Part shown: one piece after another, positions 45,079-53,307 of the stretch
Position numbering within the stretch: the first letter of the stretch is position 1
How the letters are laid out: the number at the start of each line of letters is the position of its first letter
Assembly: GCA_948527295.1 (NCBI GenBank)
Contig: CAOSWK010000002.1
Location: 124,001-188,000, forward strand
DNA length: 64,000 nt
Direction: 5' to 3'
Origin: an uncultured Eubacteriales bacterium
Lineage (GTDB): Bacteria; Bacillota; Clostridia; Oscillospirales; Acutalibacteraceae
Notes under the pieces: model-generated
Seen by the model: the letters and a program-made list of their open reading frames with translations, nothing else
The model's database searches: none
Told to the model about the DNA's origin: nothing
Position numbers and translations under genes: made by a program

Positions 45079-45860
45079 GGAATTTGCTACTCTCGATTTG
45101 CTACGATGGCTCTAGGTACCACGGCTGGCAGATTCAAAGGAACGCTGTCTCGGTGCAGGAGGTTTTTCAGGACGCTCTTTTTAAAATTCTAACTGAAAAT
45201 TGCGACATAAAGGGCTGCAGCAGGACGGATTCCGGCGTGCATGCGAACATGTATTGCGTCAGCGTTAAGGTTAACTCGGATATCCCCTGCGAGCGCCTAC
45301 AGATGGCCATGAATAAATTTTTGCCAGCGGACATCGCCGTCAATTCGGCTATGGAGGTTCCTTTAAACTTCCACGCCCGCTATTCTTGCGTTGGAAAGGA
45401 ATATATTTATAAAATCTGGAATCGCCGGGTTCGGAACCCTTTTTTGGTGAACAGAGCTTTTCACTACTGGTACCCTTTGGACTTAGAAAAGTTGCGGTCG
45501 GCTGGGCAGAATTTTATCGGCACGCACGATTTTACATCTTTTTGCACTTTTGACAGCAGAAATCCCGAAAACATGGTCCGCACGGTAAATAGCTTTAGCA
45601 TAGATAGGAGCATCGACGGGCTGGTTACCGTAAAAGTCGCGGCCGATGGCTTTTTGTATAACATGGTGAGGATTATGGTCGGCACTCTGCTGCACGTTTC
45701 TATGGGCAAGATCGCTCCAGGCCAAATACGCGATATCATTGAGGCCAAAAACCGCGCCCTTGCTGGGCCGACGGCGGTTGCCCACGGGCTATACTTGAAT
45801 AAGGTTTTTTACGATGATAATATAAATCTGGGCCTTAAGCTTTATGAAGAGAAACGCTAG
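45075..45860 (+). CDS. truA: tRNA pseudouridine(38-40) synthase TruA
   Basis: Isomerises U38-U40 in the tRNA anticodon arm. The 261-residue protein has the catalytic Asp in GCSRTDSGVHA near residue 52, the KEYIYKIW motif, and the RNA-binding FHARYSC segment. The ATG at 45075 overlaps the ecfT stop by four bases; the frame is open 11 codons upstream inside ecfT. The ecf-truA linkage is standard in Bacillota. Confidence 0.96.
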   Translation: MRNLLLSICYDGSRYHGWQIQRNAVSVQEVFQDALFKILTENCDIKGCSRTDSGVHANMYCVSVKVNSDIPCERLQMAMNKFLPADIAVNSAMEVPLNFHARYSCVGKEYIYKIWNRRVRNPFLVNRAFHYWYPLDLEKLRSAGQNFIGTHDFTSFCTFDSRNPENMVRTVNSFSIDRSIDGLVTVKVAADGFLYNMVRIMVGTLLHVSMGKIAPGQIRDIIEAKNRALAGPTAVAHGLYLNKVFYDDNINLGLKLYEEKR

Positions 45861-45899
45861 CGTCAAAATTGGCCTAGCTTGTTTGGGGGGACTTACACT

Positions 45900-47162
45900 A
45901 TGCGCAAATCTTCTGGTGATACGGCAAATAAGAATCGCTTTAAAAATCTTTGCAAATGGCTGACCTTTTATTTGGGACAAGCTAAAAATTTTTGCTTAAA
46001 ATTTGTAAAATACATTAAAAATTTTGTTGACAAAATCCCTAAAAAACTGGTCAGAGTTTTTATTATTTTGCTTTTGAGCTTTTTTTCTGTTATCATTTTC
46101 GTTAATCGGGAGAAATTTTCGCCGGATTACATCGGCACTTTCTTTGCGGATTCCTTTGCTGAGGCCTCATTTGGTCCGGGATTCCCTCACAAAATAAACG
46201 GTAGTAAGGTTAGTTGCGAGAATTTTAAGGTTATCGATAAGGACGTTGTTTTGCTAAGTGACCTGTCTTTGACAACTTTGAACTCTTCTGCTAGCGAGAT
46301 GCTCCAAAAACAGCATAGCTACCAAAATCCGATGCTAAAAACCTGCGGCACCCGTGCGATTATCTATGACCTGGGCGGCAAAAACCTAGAAGTGACGAGC
46401 AAATCCAAGATTTTGCATACTGCGAGTACCGATTATAACATAATTTCTGCGGCTATTTCGAATTACGGCACGTTTGCTGTTGTTACCGAGGCAAAGGGCT
46501 TTTTGGCGCAGCTGACGGTCTTTTCTAAGGACAGCAGGAGCGTTTACTACAGGTATAATTTTGCAAATCACTATATTACGGACGTTGCAATTAGCGAAGA
46601 TGGTCGCTCTGCTGCTGTTTGTGGCGCCACGGCTAGGGATGGTTCGGTTGTCTCGAGCGTGTATGTTTTTGACTATAACCGCGAAGAGCCCTGGGTAAAG
46701 TTCGACTATAGTGATAACATGTTTATTCGGCTGGAGTATCTCTCAAACGGCAATGTTGTGGCTGTTGGCGACAAATTGGTGAGCGTTATTAACCCATACC
46801 GCGGGACTCATGAGGACTACTCCTACGACAACAAAAATATTGTTGGGTTTGATGTTAACAAAAAAGATGGCGTATTGCTGGCTTTGTCCCTCTCCGAAGA
46901 CGGCACCAACACCGATATGGTGCTTATTGGGCAAAATGGTAAGCTAGAAAAATCTTTTCACACCGAGCACAGCGTTAAAGCGGTGAGTTTTAGTCACCAT
47001 AAATCGGCGGCTTTATCCTATGGCAAAGTTTATGTTTATAATTTTTCGGGCCATTTGCTAAATTCTTTTGACGTTGGGGTTGACACCAAGAATATTAGGC
47101 TGTTCTCTGGCAAAGAGCTATATACTCTGGGTTTGACCGAAGTCAACAAAATAAGATTTTAA
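45900..47162 (+). CDS. DUF5711 family membrane-anchored beta-propeller-like protein
   Basis: A 420-residue protein with a basic cytoplasmic N-terminus and one transmembrane segment (about 50-67, VRVFIILLLSFFSVIIFV). A large extracellular domain follows, made of repeated short strands like those of a seven-bladed propeller (for example ITDVAISEDGRSAAVCG and IISAAISNYGTFAVVTE). This matches the DUF5711 family of Clostridia. Function is unknown; binding of wall or envelope ligands is a guess. The ATG at 45900 follows GGGGGGA by 8 bases. It lies 39 bases after truA. Confidence 0.75.
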   Translation: MRKSSGDTANKNRFKNLCKWLTFYLGQAKNFCLKFVKYIKNFVDKIPKKLVRVFIILLLSFFSVIIFVNREKFSPDYIGTFFADSFAEASFGPGFPHKINGSKVSCENFKVIDKDVVLLSDLSLTTLNSSASEMLQKQHSYQNPMLKTCGTRAIIYDLGGKNLEVTSKSKILHTASTDYNIISAAISNYGTFAVVTEAKGFLAQLTVFSKDSRSVYYRYNFANHYITDVAISEDGRSAAVCGATARDGSVVSSVYVFDYNREEPWVKFDYSDNMFIRLEYLSNGNVVAVGDKLVSVINPYRGTHEDYSYDNKNIVGFDVNKKDGVLLALSLSEDGTNTDMVLIGQNGKLEKSFHTEHSVKAVSFSHHKSAALSYGKVYVYNFSGHLLNSFDVGVDTKNIRLFSGKELYTLGLTEVNKIRF

Positions 47163-47182
47163 CATAATTGAATTTAATTTTA

Positions 47183-47241
47183 TGTCGATTTCGACAAATT
47201 TGTGTAAATATATTGAATTTTTTTAACGTTTATGATAATAT
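47183..47241 (+). promoter_or_regulatory. Promoter of cvpA-pgsA with an upstream palindrome
   Basis: TTGAAT (47,213-47,218), a 17-base spacer and TAATAT (47,236-47,241) preceded by TGA. Just upstream is a perfect palindrome TGTCGA-TT-TCGACA (47,183-47,196), a possible operator. Confidence 0.55.
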
Positions 47242-47289
47242 GTTATTGCGTTAGTAGTATTAATTAAATCTTGAGGAGAAATAAATAAA

Positions 47290-48006
47290 ATGAGTGCGTT
47301 TTTTGATTTAGTAGTCGTCGTTGTAGCCGCAATCTTTTTGTGGACAGGTTTTAAAAAAGGATTCTTTAAATCTATTGTCGATTTAGCCATCATGATTTTT
47401 AGCGTGCTTGTTCCCTATTTGTTTGCGCCCTCTTTGTCAGAATATTATTATCAAAACTTCGTGCATAGCGGGCTTGTTGGCAAGATTAACGATATTCTGG
47501 CTCAAAACGGAGGTTTAATTGACTCTGCTAAAAATATCGCGGGCCTGGTTTCTGGCATCCCAAACATATTTTATAAATCGACTTTTGGCGGAATCACTAT
47601 AAACGACATTTTAAAGGCTTTGCACTCTTCGGGCAACAAAAGCGCTATTGTAGAAAGCCTGTTAAAACCATCTATTCTTCATGCCATCACCGTAGTTATG
47701 TTCGCGGTTTTATCGATTATCACTTTTACTGTTTTGAGGATTTTGTTTAAGTATGCGTTTAAGTTGCCACGGATCCCTATTTTTGGACTTATCGATTCTA
47801 TTTTGGGGCTATGCATGGGCGTATTAAAGTTTGTTGTTTTTATGTTTATTTTTGTTGTTGCTTTTAAGTCCGTTTTACTGATTGTTCCTAAAGCTGACCT
47901 TGTTAACGACGTCAACTTTGCAATTGATGAGTCAAAAGTGTTTAAGCCAATATACAATGTAAATGTGGATGTGCTAAATGATTATTTAAAGTCGCATCAA
48001 ATTTGA
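47290..48006 (+). CDS. CvpA family membrane protein
   Basis: A 238-residue protein with four main hydrophobic segments and the CvpA start (FDLVVVVVAAIFLWTGFKKGFFKS). The conserved C-terminal transmembrane part contains IFGLIDSILGLCMGVLK. The family was named from colicin V production, but its general role is unclear. TGAGGAG precedes the ATG. pgsA follows after 39 bases on the same strand. Confidence 0.82.
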   Translation: MSAFFDLVVVVVAAIFLWTGFKKGFFKSIVDLAIMIFSVLVPYLFAPSLSEYYYQNFVHSGLVGKINDILAQNGGLIDSAKNIAGLVSGIPNIFYKSTFGGITINDILKALHSSGNKSAIVESLLKPSILHAITVVMFAVLSIITFTVLRILFKYAFKLPRIPIFGLIDSILGLCMGVLKFVVFMFIFVVAFKSVLLIVPKADLVNDVNFAIDESKVFKPIYNVNVDVLNDYLKSHQI

Positions 48007-48045
48007 AATGCATAAAGTACGCAGAAAGTGAGGGATTTTAATTTT

Positions 48046-48630
48046 ATGGACATTTTAAAAAAAGAAAATCTAAATATTCCAAACATTCTGTCTCTTGCTA
48101 GAATAATCATAATTGTGCCTTTTGTATTATACTTTTTAAATGACGACTATTTGGCCTCTGCCCTTGTGCTGATTGTCTCTGGATTTAGCGATATGTTCGA
48201 CGGGATGATTGCTAGAAGTCTTGGTCAGATAACTCCGCTTGGCAAAGTGCTTGACCCACTTGCAGATAAACTCACACTGACGGCTGTTATTATCTGTATG
48301 GGGATAAAATTTCCAGAAATCGTGCCGTTTGTTGTAATCTTGATTTTAAAAGATTTGTCTATGTTGATTGCCGGAAGTTTCTTAATAAAAAAAGGAATCG
48401 AACCGCCCGCTGCCCGCTGGTATGGCAAAGTCGCTACTGTTTTCTTTTATGTATCTGTTATAATTATTGTTGCTTTGAAAGCCATTTGGGGCGTTAATCG
48501 GCCAATTGTTTCTATTTCTTTGTTGTCTGTAACTTCGGCTTTTATGCTGTTTGCTTTGTTTAAATATTTTATAATATTCTTAAAGTTAATAAACGATATC
48601 TCTGGTTCTAATCAAAAAGAAAAAGATTAA
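48046..48630 (+). CDS. pgsA: CDP-diacylglycerol-glycerol-3-phosphate 3-phosphatidyltransferase
   Basis: Makes phosphatidylglycerophosphate for membrane phospholipids. The 194-residue protein has several membrane helices and the CDP-alcohol phosphotransferase signature, with its spaced acidic residues, in DGMIARSLGQ and GKVLDPLADK. The NIPNILSLARI start is typical. The ATG at 48046 follows GAGGG. It could be a related CDP-alcohol transferase, but PgsA fits best. Confidence 0.92.
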   Translation: MDILKKENLNIPNILSLARIIIIVPFVLYFLNDDYLASALVLIVSGFSDMFDGMIARSLGQITPLGKVLDPLADKLTLTAVIICMGIKFPEIVPFVVILILKDLSMLIAGSFLIKKGIEPPAARWYGKVATVFFYVSVIIIVALKAIWGVNRPIVSISLLSVTSAFMLFALFKYFIIFLKLINDISGSNQKEKD

Positions 48631-48684
48631 ACGTTACTGGTGTTAATGGACACCGCAAAAATTAATTAGTGAGGAGAAAGAGTT

Positions 48685-50976
48685 ATGTTGTGTTCTCGGT
48701 GCAAAAAAAGGCCTGCTATGGTTTTTATATCGGTGGATAAGGAAGACTCCAAGCCGCAGGGGTTTTGCTTGACTTGCGCTAAGGAGCTCGGGCTTAAGCC
48801 TCTTGACGATATCATGAACAAGATTGGCTTTTCGGCCGAAGAAATGGAATCTATGGCCGAACAAATGAACGAGTTTATGAATCTTAGCGAAGACGAGCTC
48901 GCAAGCTACGAGGATTTTGTTGAGGAAAGTGCCGCTGCTCTCCCCTTTATAAAAAACGTTTTTTCTAGTAGCAGCAGCCCCAATAATAGCCGAGAGGGCA
49001 GCGCAAGTGGCACCACTTCTGGTCGCGACTCTAGCAAAAAGAAAAAAGCTAATAATAAAAAGAAGTATCTTGAGCTTTACTGCTCGAATCTTACCGAGAA
49101 AGCCCGAAAAAATAAGCTCGACAAGATAATCGGCAGAGATAAGGAAATCGCAAGGACTATCCAGATTTTGAGCCGCCGCACAAAGAATAATCCGTGCTTA
49201 ATTGGCGAGCCCGGCGTTGGCAAGACCGCCATTGCCGAGAGTTTGGCTATTTTGATCTCCAAGGGCAAAGTTCCAACGCGGCTTAAGAAGAAAGAGATTT
49301 ACCTTATAGACCTGACCGCCTTGGTTGCCGGAACGCAGTTTAGGGGCCAATTTGAGAACCGGATAAAGGGGCTCATTGACGAGGTTAAGGAAGCCGGGAA
49401 TATTATCTTGTTCATCGATGAGGTGCACAATCTAGTGGGCGCGGGCGAGACCGAGAGTAACTCCATGAACGCTGGGAATATCCTAAAACCGGCATTGTCT
49501 CGCGGAGAAATCCAGGTTATTGGCGCCACCACTTTCTCAGAATACCGAAAGTACATTGAAAAAGACGCCGCGTTGGAGCGCCGCTTTCAGCCTATTTCTA
49601 TTGTTGAGCCTTCTATTGACAGCACGGTTGACGTTTTGAAGGGAATTAAGGCTTATTACGAAAAATACCACCGGATCAACATTTCGGACGATCTGATACG
49701 AAAAATCGTTGTTTTGTCGGAGCGCTATATAATGGACCGCTTCTTGCCAGACAAGGCCATCGACTTGATGGACGAATCGGCCGCGTTTGCTTCGCTCAAG
49801 AATCTGGCTATGGAAAAGTATGATTCGTTGTCCCGCCAGTTGGACGGTTTCATCGCAACCGAATGCGAGATTGCCTCGCGCGAGCCAGATAACGTCGATT
49901 ACGAAAAGTTGGCCAAGGTTCGCTCAGAGATTGCTCGGATAAACCAGGAGCTTGAGAAAATCGCAGAGAAGGCTTTTAGCGTCTACGTTACCGAAAGCGA
50001 CGTTGCGCACGTTGTGGAGCTTTGGACGGGGATTCCCTCTTCTAAAATAAAGGAAAACGACCTTAAGAAGCTCGCCAACATCGAGGACAAATTAAAGAGC
50101 AAAGTAATTGGCCAGGATGAGGCTGTGGAGGCCGTTGCTTCGGCAATAAAAAGGAGCCGCGTGCAGATTAGCCCTCGAAGACGCCCGGCATCGTTTATTT
50201 TTGTTGGCCCCACTGGCGTTGGCAAGACCGAGCTTGTTAAGGTCTTGTCGAAAGAGCTGTTTGACAGCCCCGAGACGCTCATTCGCCTCGACATGTCTGA
50301 ATTTATGGAGAAGCACTCAGTTTCTCGGATAATCGGCTCGCCTCCCGGCTACGTTGGCTATAGTGAGTCCGGCCAGATCACCGAAAAAGTGCGTCGTAGG
50401 CCGTACTCTGTTCTACTTTTTGACGAGATCGAAAAAGCGCATCCAGACGTTTTGAATATCTTGCTGCAAATCTTAGACGAGGGCAAGATTACCGACGCGC
50501 AAGGGCGGCAAGTTAACTTTGAAAACACGATTATAGTGATGACTTCTAACGCCGGCAGCGACAAAAAGAGCAGCGCGGTGGGATTTGCAAAGACTCAGAA
50601 CGAGCTCAATAAAGAAAAGGCTCATAAGGCTTTGTCGGACTTTTTACGGCCAGAATTTTTGAGCCGCATCGACGAAATCATCGTGTTTAGGGATCTTGAC
50701 AAAAGCGATTTTGAGAAGATTGCAAAACTTATGCTGGACGAATACGTTGGCATTCTTGCCGAGCGGAACATCACCTTGAGCTACAATGATTCTGTTTTAA
50801 AATGGTTGGCGGATAAGGCCTTTGGCGGCAAGAACGCCGCTAGGGATCTGCGGAATCTGATTCGGAAGAATGTTGAGGACAAGATCGCCTTAGAGCTAAT
50901 TGAAAATTATAAAAAGATGGTGACAGAAATCGCATTCTGCGTGAATAAATCGCATCTTGAAGTTGAAACGGTTTAG
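48685..50976 (+). CDS. clpE: Clp protease ATPase with N-terminal zinc finger (ClpE type)
   Basis: Class I Hsp100 unfoldase that feeds proteins to ClpP. The 763-residue protein starts with a four-cysteine zinc finger (CSRCKKRP and CLTCAKEL), as in ClpE and McsA, instead of the double Clp-N repeats of ClpC. A Ser/Lys-rich linker follows, then AAA1 (Walker A GEPGVGKTA, LFIDEVHNL), a short coiled-coil middle domain, AAA2 (Walker A GPTGVGKTE, LLFDEIEKAHPDV) and the D2-small domain. GAGGAG precedes the ATG. No ctsR, mcsA or mcsB is adjacent. Confidence 0.93.
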   Translation: MLCSRCKKRPAMVFISVDKEDSKPQGFCLTCAKELGLKPLDDIMNKIGFSAEEMESMAEQMNEFMNLSEDELASYEDFVEESAAALPFIKNVFSSSSSPNNSREGSASGTTSGRDSSKKKKANNKKKYLELYCSNLTEKARKNKLDKIIGRDKEIARTIQILSRRTKNNPCLIGEPGVGKTAIAESLAILISKGKVPTRLKKKEIYLIDLTALVAGTQFRGQFENRIKGLIDEVKEAGNIILFIDEVHNLVGAGETESNSMNAGNILKPALSRGEIQVIGATTFSEYRKYIEKDAALERRFQPISIVEPSIDSTVDVLKGIKAYYEKYHRINISDDLIRKIVVLSERYIMDRFLPDKAIDLMDESAAFASLKNLAMEKYDSLSRQLDGFIATECEIASREPDNVDYEKLAKVRSEIARINQELEKIAEKAFSVYVTESDVAHVVELWTGIPSSKIKENDLKKLANIEDKLKSKVIGQDEAVEAVASAIKRSRVQISPRRRPASFIFVGPTGVGKTELVKVLSKELFDSPETLIRLDMSEFMEKHSVSRIIGSPPGYVGYSESGQITEKVRRRPYSVLLFDEIEKAHPDVLNILLQILDEGKITDAQGRQVNFENTIIVMTSNAGSDKKSSAVGFAKTQNELNKEKAHKALSDFLRPEFLSRIDEIIVFRDLDKSDFEKIAKLMLDEYVGILAERNITLSYNDSVLKWLADKAFGGKNAARDLRNLIRKNVEDKIALELIENYKKMVTEIAFCVNKSHLEVETV

Positions 50977-51150
50977 GGGTTGTTAAAATTAAATTAGTTG
51001 TTGGAGTCCAATGGGAGCTGTAGCTCTCCCCCGCTTTACGACCTGCATCTTTTCGTTCAGACCACGACTACTGATAATTATATCGCACGATTTCGCATAT
51101 TTATTTTGCGAAAAGTGGCCTAACAATGTTGAAGTAAATATAAAAAACTC

Positions 51151-51180
51151 TTGACTTTGTGGCGAGTTGTGTGATAAAAT
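51151..51180 (+). promoter_or_regulatory. Promoter of the five-tRNA operon
   Basis: TTGACT (51,151-51,156), an 18-base spacer and TAAAAT (51,175-51,180) preceded by TGA, 16 bases before the first tRNA. Confidence 0.8.
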
Positions 51181-51196
51181 ATAACTCGTCAGTAAT

Positions 51197-51270
51197 GCGG
51201 ATGTAGTTCAATGGTAGAACTCCAGCCTTCCAAGCTGGTCGCGTGGGTTCGATTCCCATCATCCGCTCCA
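51197..51270 (+). tRNA. tRNA-Gly (TCC)
   Basis: Full cloverleaf: acceptor GCGGATG/CATCCGC, anticodon loop CTTCCAA, T-loop GTTCGATTC, encoded CCA. Confidence 0.97.
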
Positions 51271-51278
51271 TGGTTTTT

Positions 51279-51355
51279 GCGCCAATAGCTCAGCTGGATA
51301 GAGCAACTGCCTTCTAAGCAGTAGGTCAGGGGTTCGAGTCCCTTTTGGCGCGCCA
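51279..51355 (+). tRNA. tRNA-Arg (TCT)
   Basis: Full cloverleaf with acceptor GCGCCAA/TTGGCGC, anticodon loop CTTCTAA, encoded CCA. It starts 8 bases after tRNA-Gly. Confidence 0.97.
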
Positions 51356-51358
51356 TAT

Positions 51359-51436
51359 GGTGGGTATAGCTTAGTTGGTTAAAGCGCCAGTTTGTGGCAC
51401 TGGAGACCGTCGGTTCGACTCCGACTATCCACCCCA
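51359..51436 (+). tRNA. tRNA-His (GTG)
   Basis: Acceptor GTGGGTA/TATCCAC, with the extra 5' G opposite discriminator C that marks tRNA-His. The anticodon is GTG and CCA is encoded. Confidence 0.97.
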
Positions 51437-51457
51437 CGGTAAAATTCGCTTTTATAT

Positions 51458-51532
51458 TGGGGTGTAGCCAAGCGGTAAGGCAACGGACTTTGACTCCGTC
51501 ATTCGCTGGTTCGAATCCAGCCATCCCAGCCA
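51458..51532 (+). tRNA. tRNA-Gln (TTG)
   Basis: Acceptor TGGGGTG/CATCCCA, anticodon loop CTTTGAC (TTG), encoded CCA. Confidence 0.97.
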
Positions 51533-51550
51533 TTTTCTCCTATTAATTAT

Positions 51551-51626
51551 GAGCCATTAGCTCAGTTGGCAGAGCACTTGACTTTTAATCAAGGTGTCCG
51601 GAGTTCGAATCTCCGATGGCTCACCA
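51551..51626 (+). tRNA. tRNA-Lys (TTT)
   Basis: Acceptor GAGCCAT/ATGGCTC, anticodon loop CTTTTAA (TTT), encoded CCA. It is the last gene before the mobile element, and an integrase remnant starts about 110 bases downstream. Its 3' end is therefore the likely integration site. Confidence 0.97.
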
Positions 51627-51733
51627 CTCAAAATACCGCATTGGTAGGGGTTCTTTTAATTTTAAATTCTGTCCCATTAAATTTAATTAAGCAAATGTCT
51701 AAAAAATGTTTAGAGTTTTAAAAAAACTAATTT

Positions 51734-51871
51734 TTATAAAGAAAAAGTATGCTGTATATCATTGGCCATATTATTTTTTCTTGAAGCACTAATATGAGTA
51801 TACACATTAGCTGTGGTTTCTATGTCTGCATGCCCGAGCCAGGTTTGAATATCCTTCAACTCCCAGCCTTT
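51734..51871 (-). pseudogene. Tyrosine recombinase (integrase) C-terminal remnant
   Basis: A minus-strand frame of 45 codons ends in a stop and matches the C-terminus of phage integrases. It has the LKDIQTWLGHAD block with the catalytic His and the TTANVYTHIS block with the catalytic Tyr, then a tail. An in-frame stop lies one codon upstream (TAA AAC before the KGW codons), and the rest of the enzyme is missing. It is the usual neighbour of an attachment site, here next to tRNA-Lys. Confidence 0.85.
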
Positions 51872-51913
51872 GTTTTACAAAATATTGGGCGTGTTATCAA
51901 GGAAGTTTAACTA

Positions 51914-52204
51914 ATGAAAACTGTTACAATATGTGGAAGTATAAAGTTTATGCATGAAATGCAGAGTATAGCATTTTTGCTAGAAACAAGAGAAAATATG
52001 AATGTTTTACAATGTGTGTATAATGTAGACAATCTAGATATTACGCCAGCGAATCAGTCTGCTCTTGAAAATGCACATTATAGAAAGATTGAGCTTTCAG
52101 ATGCAATTTATGTCGTTGATATTCACGGCTATAGACGTCAAAAGAAATTGAGTTTGCAAAAAACATCGGGAAAGAAGTTATTATGCATTCAACTTTCAAA
52201 AATT
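51914..52204 (+). pseudogene. Frameshifted nucleoside 2-deoxyribosyltransferase-like (SLOG/DUF4406) gene
   Basis: The first 73 or so codons (MKTVTICGSIKF, then YRKIELSDAIYVVDIHGY) match small Rossmann-like proteins of the deoxyribosyltransferase/SLOG group. The frame then goes out of register near 52,133-52,138. The expected ending is found in another frame: SKEIEFAKNIGKEVIMHSTF. A short deletion or insertion therefore broke the gene. Read as it stands, it gives a 97-residue product ending at 52,207. The frame-corrected version would run on to a stop at 52,324. Confidence 0.75.
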
Positions 52205-52265
52205 TAACTTATAAATTCTGTTCTTCTAAATACAATCTTTTAACCAAAGCATTAATCTTAAGTCA

Positions 52266-52325
52266 CTTTTTTGCAACGAAAAAAGTAACCAAAAACGTTC
52301 AAAGGGGATTTCGATTCCCCTTTTG
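52266..52325. repeat. Twin inverted repeats
   Basis: Two adjacent hairpins: CTTTTTT-GCAACG-AAAAAAG (52,266-52,285) and AAAGGGGA...TCCCCTTT (52,301-52,323). The second could terminate transcription, but the pair also looks like a dispersed palindromic element. Confidence 0.5.
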
Positions 52326-52582
52326 AAACCCCTAACCGACCAGCGTCCCACTGGACCGTGAAGGCTTAAAACTAAGGAAAAACCTAAATGTCGCAAAAAT
52401 TTAAAACATGCTCATAGACCCGTTAATCCGATATTTATTAAGCTTTTTTGAACATAAATAATGCTTTTACACTTTTTGCAACAGCGACCGCAGTACTCGC
52501 CTTATTAGCGATCTACCAAGAGCGAAAATACAGGTTTTTTTCACGAATTTACGCTGACAATATTTAAAGAGGTCTGCCGTAA

Positions 52583-52663
52583 ATGGGATCCGACCGAGCC
52601 CGTTTTTATAAAGCGCCACGAAAAAACGAAAACTCAAGACAAGAATTGCTAAAAAAGAAATAA
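52583..52663 (+). CDS. Very small basic phage-type protein (26 residues)
   Basis: A 26-codon frame (MGSDRARFYKAPRKNE onward) with an AGAGGT ribosome site 9 bases before the ATG. It is basic and polar, with no family recognised. Small frames of this kind are common at the start of phage early operons, but expression is unproven. Confidence 0.35.
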   Translation: MGSDRARFYKAPRKNENSRQELLKKK

Positions 52664-52722
52664 AAATAAAAGTAAGAAGGACTGCATCACGCGGCTCTTC
52701 TTCAATTAATGAAGGAAAAATT

Positions 52723-52911
52723 ATGACAGCAATTTTATTAATAATCATCTTAATCATGGGCCTGTTCGTCTTAAAGATGGCAATAAAGCTGAATCGGCTG
52801 GAAGAAAAAACGCTCCAAGCCTTTCGGATAATCTGCGATGACGTCAAAATGAACAAAGAGAGAATTAACGCCTGCATAGCGCGCTTTGCGCACGAGGAGG
52901 ATGCAGAATGA
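52723..52911 (+). CDS. Small single-pass membrane protein
   Basis: A 62-residue protein with an N-terminal membrane helix (about 3-22, AILLIIILIMGLFVLKMA) and a charged helical remainder. GAAGGA precedes the ATG. Its stop overlaps the next start as ATGA, indicating coupling. Function unknown; it could be a phage membrane protein. Confidence 0.6.
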   Translation: MTAILLIIILIMGLFVLKMAIKLNRLEEKTLQAFRIICDDVKMNKERINACIARFAHEEDAE

Positions 52912-53186
52912 TCACACTTTTAGCCGAAAAAGAATATTTAACTCCGCCGGATAACGAAGCCATGCCGGTTACAAAATGCTTCTTTTGCTGCGAAACCATC
53001 TATTCCGGCGACGAGTTTTATAGGCTGGATGGCCTTAATTGCTGCGAGGACTGCTTAGACAGGTATTATAAAGTTATCGCGGAGCCGATATACTGGGAAG
53101 CTGAAGAAGCTGACTTAGAATGCCATGAAATCGAAGGTAGAAATTTTGAAAAACGAAAAAACATCGGTAAAATCGAATCCGCTTGA
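52908..53186 (+). CDS. Phage zinc-ribbon-like protein
   Basis: A 92-residue protein with two cysteine pairs (CFFCCETIY and NCCEDCLDRYYK), about 20 residues apart, that look like a zinc-binding knuckle as in small LIM- or ribbon-type phage proteins. The C-terminal third is charged. It is translationally coupled to the preceding membrane protein. The role is unknown; DNA or protein contact is plausible. Confidence 0.65.
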   Translation: MITLLAEKEYLTPPDNEAMPVTKCFFCCETIYSGDEFYRLDGLNCCEDCLDRYYKVIAEPIYWEAEEADLECHEIEGRNFEKRKNIGKIESA

Positions 53187-53252
53187 ACCATGGAAAAATA
53201 TTAAACCGATTCCTCTCGATAAAGAGGAGTTAGTAAAAAAAATAAGTTTAAA

Positions 53253-53286
53253 AGTCTTTACTCAAAAAGTAAGGGCTTTTTTATTT
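53253..53286 (+). terminator. Terminator or attenuator before the annealing-protein gene
   Basis: A stem AGTCTTTACT/AGTAAGGGCT with a 5-base loop followed directly by a run of T. It lies only about 20 bases upstream of the next start, so it may attenuate early transcription. Confidence 0.65.
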
Positions 53287-53307
53287 GAAATTTGGAGGAA
53301 AAAACGT

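Larger units (their letters stand above)
52208..52722 (+). other. Mostly non-coding, decayed stretch with hairpins and tiny frames
   Basis: No full-size gene was found. The stretch holds a perfect inverted repeat CTTTTTT/AAAAAAG (52,266-52,285), a GGGGA/TCCCC hairpin (52,300-52,325), and two tiny frames. One, 52,448-52,567, would be a 39-residue membrane peptide without a ribosome site. The other is listed separately at 52,583. Confidence 0.5.

Noticed and set aside
52467..52877. Minus-strand frame of 136 codons with hydrophobic stretches
   Set aside because: Overlaps better-supported small plus-strand phage genes with ribosome sites. The hydrophobicity reflects the complement of a polar, membrane-helix-coding region.
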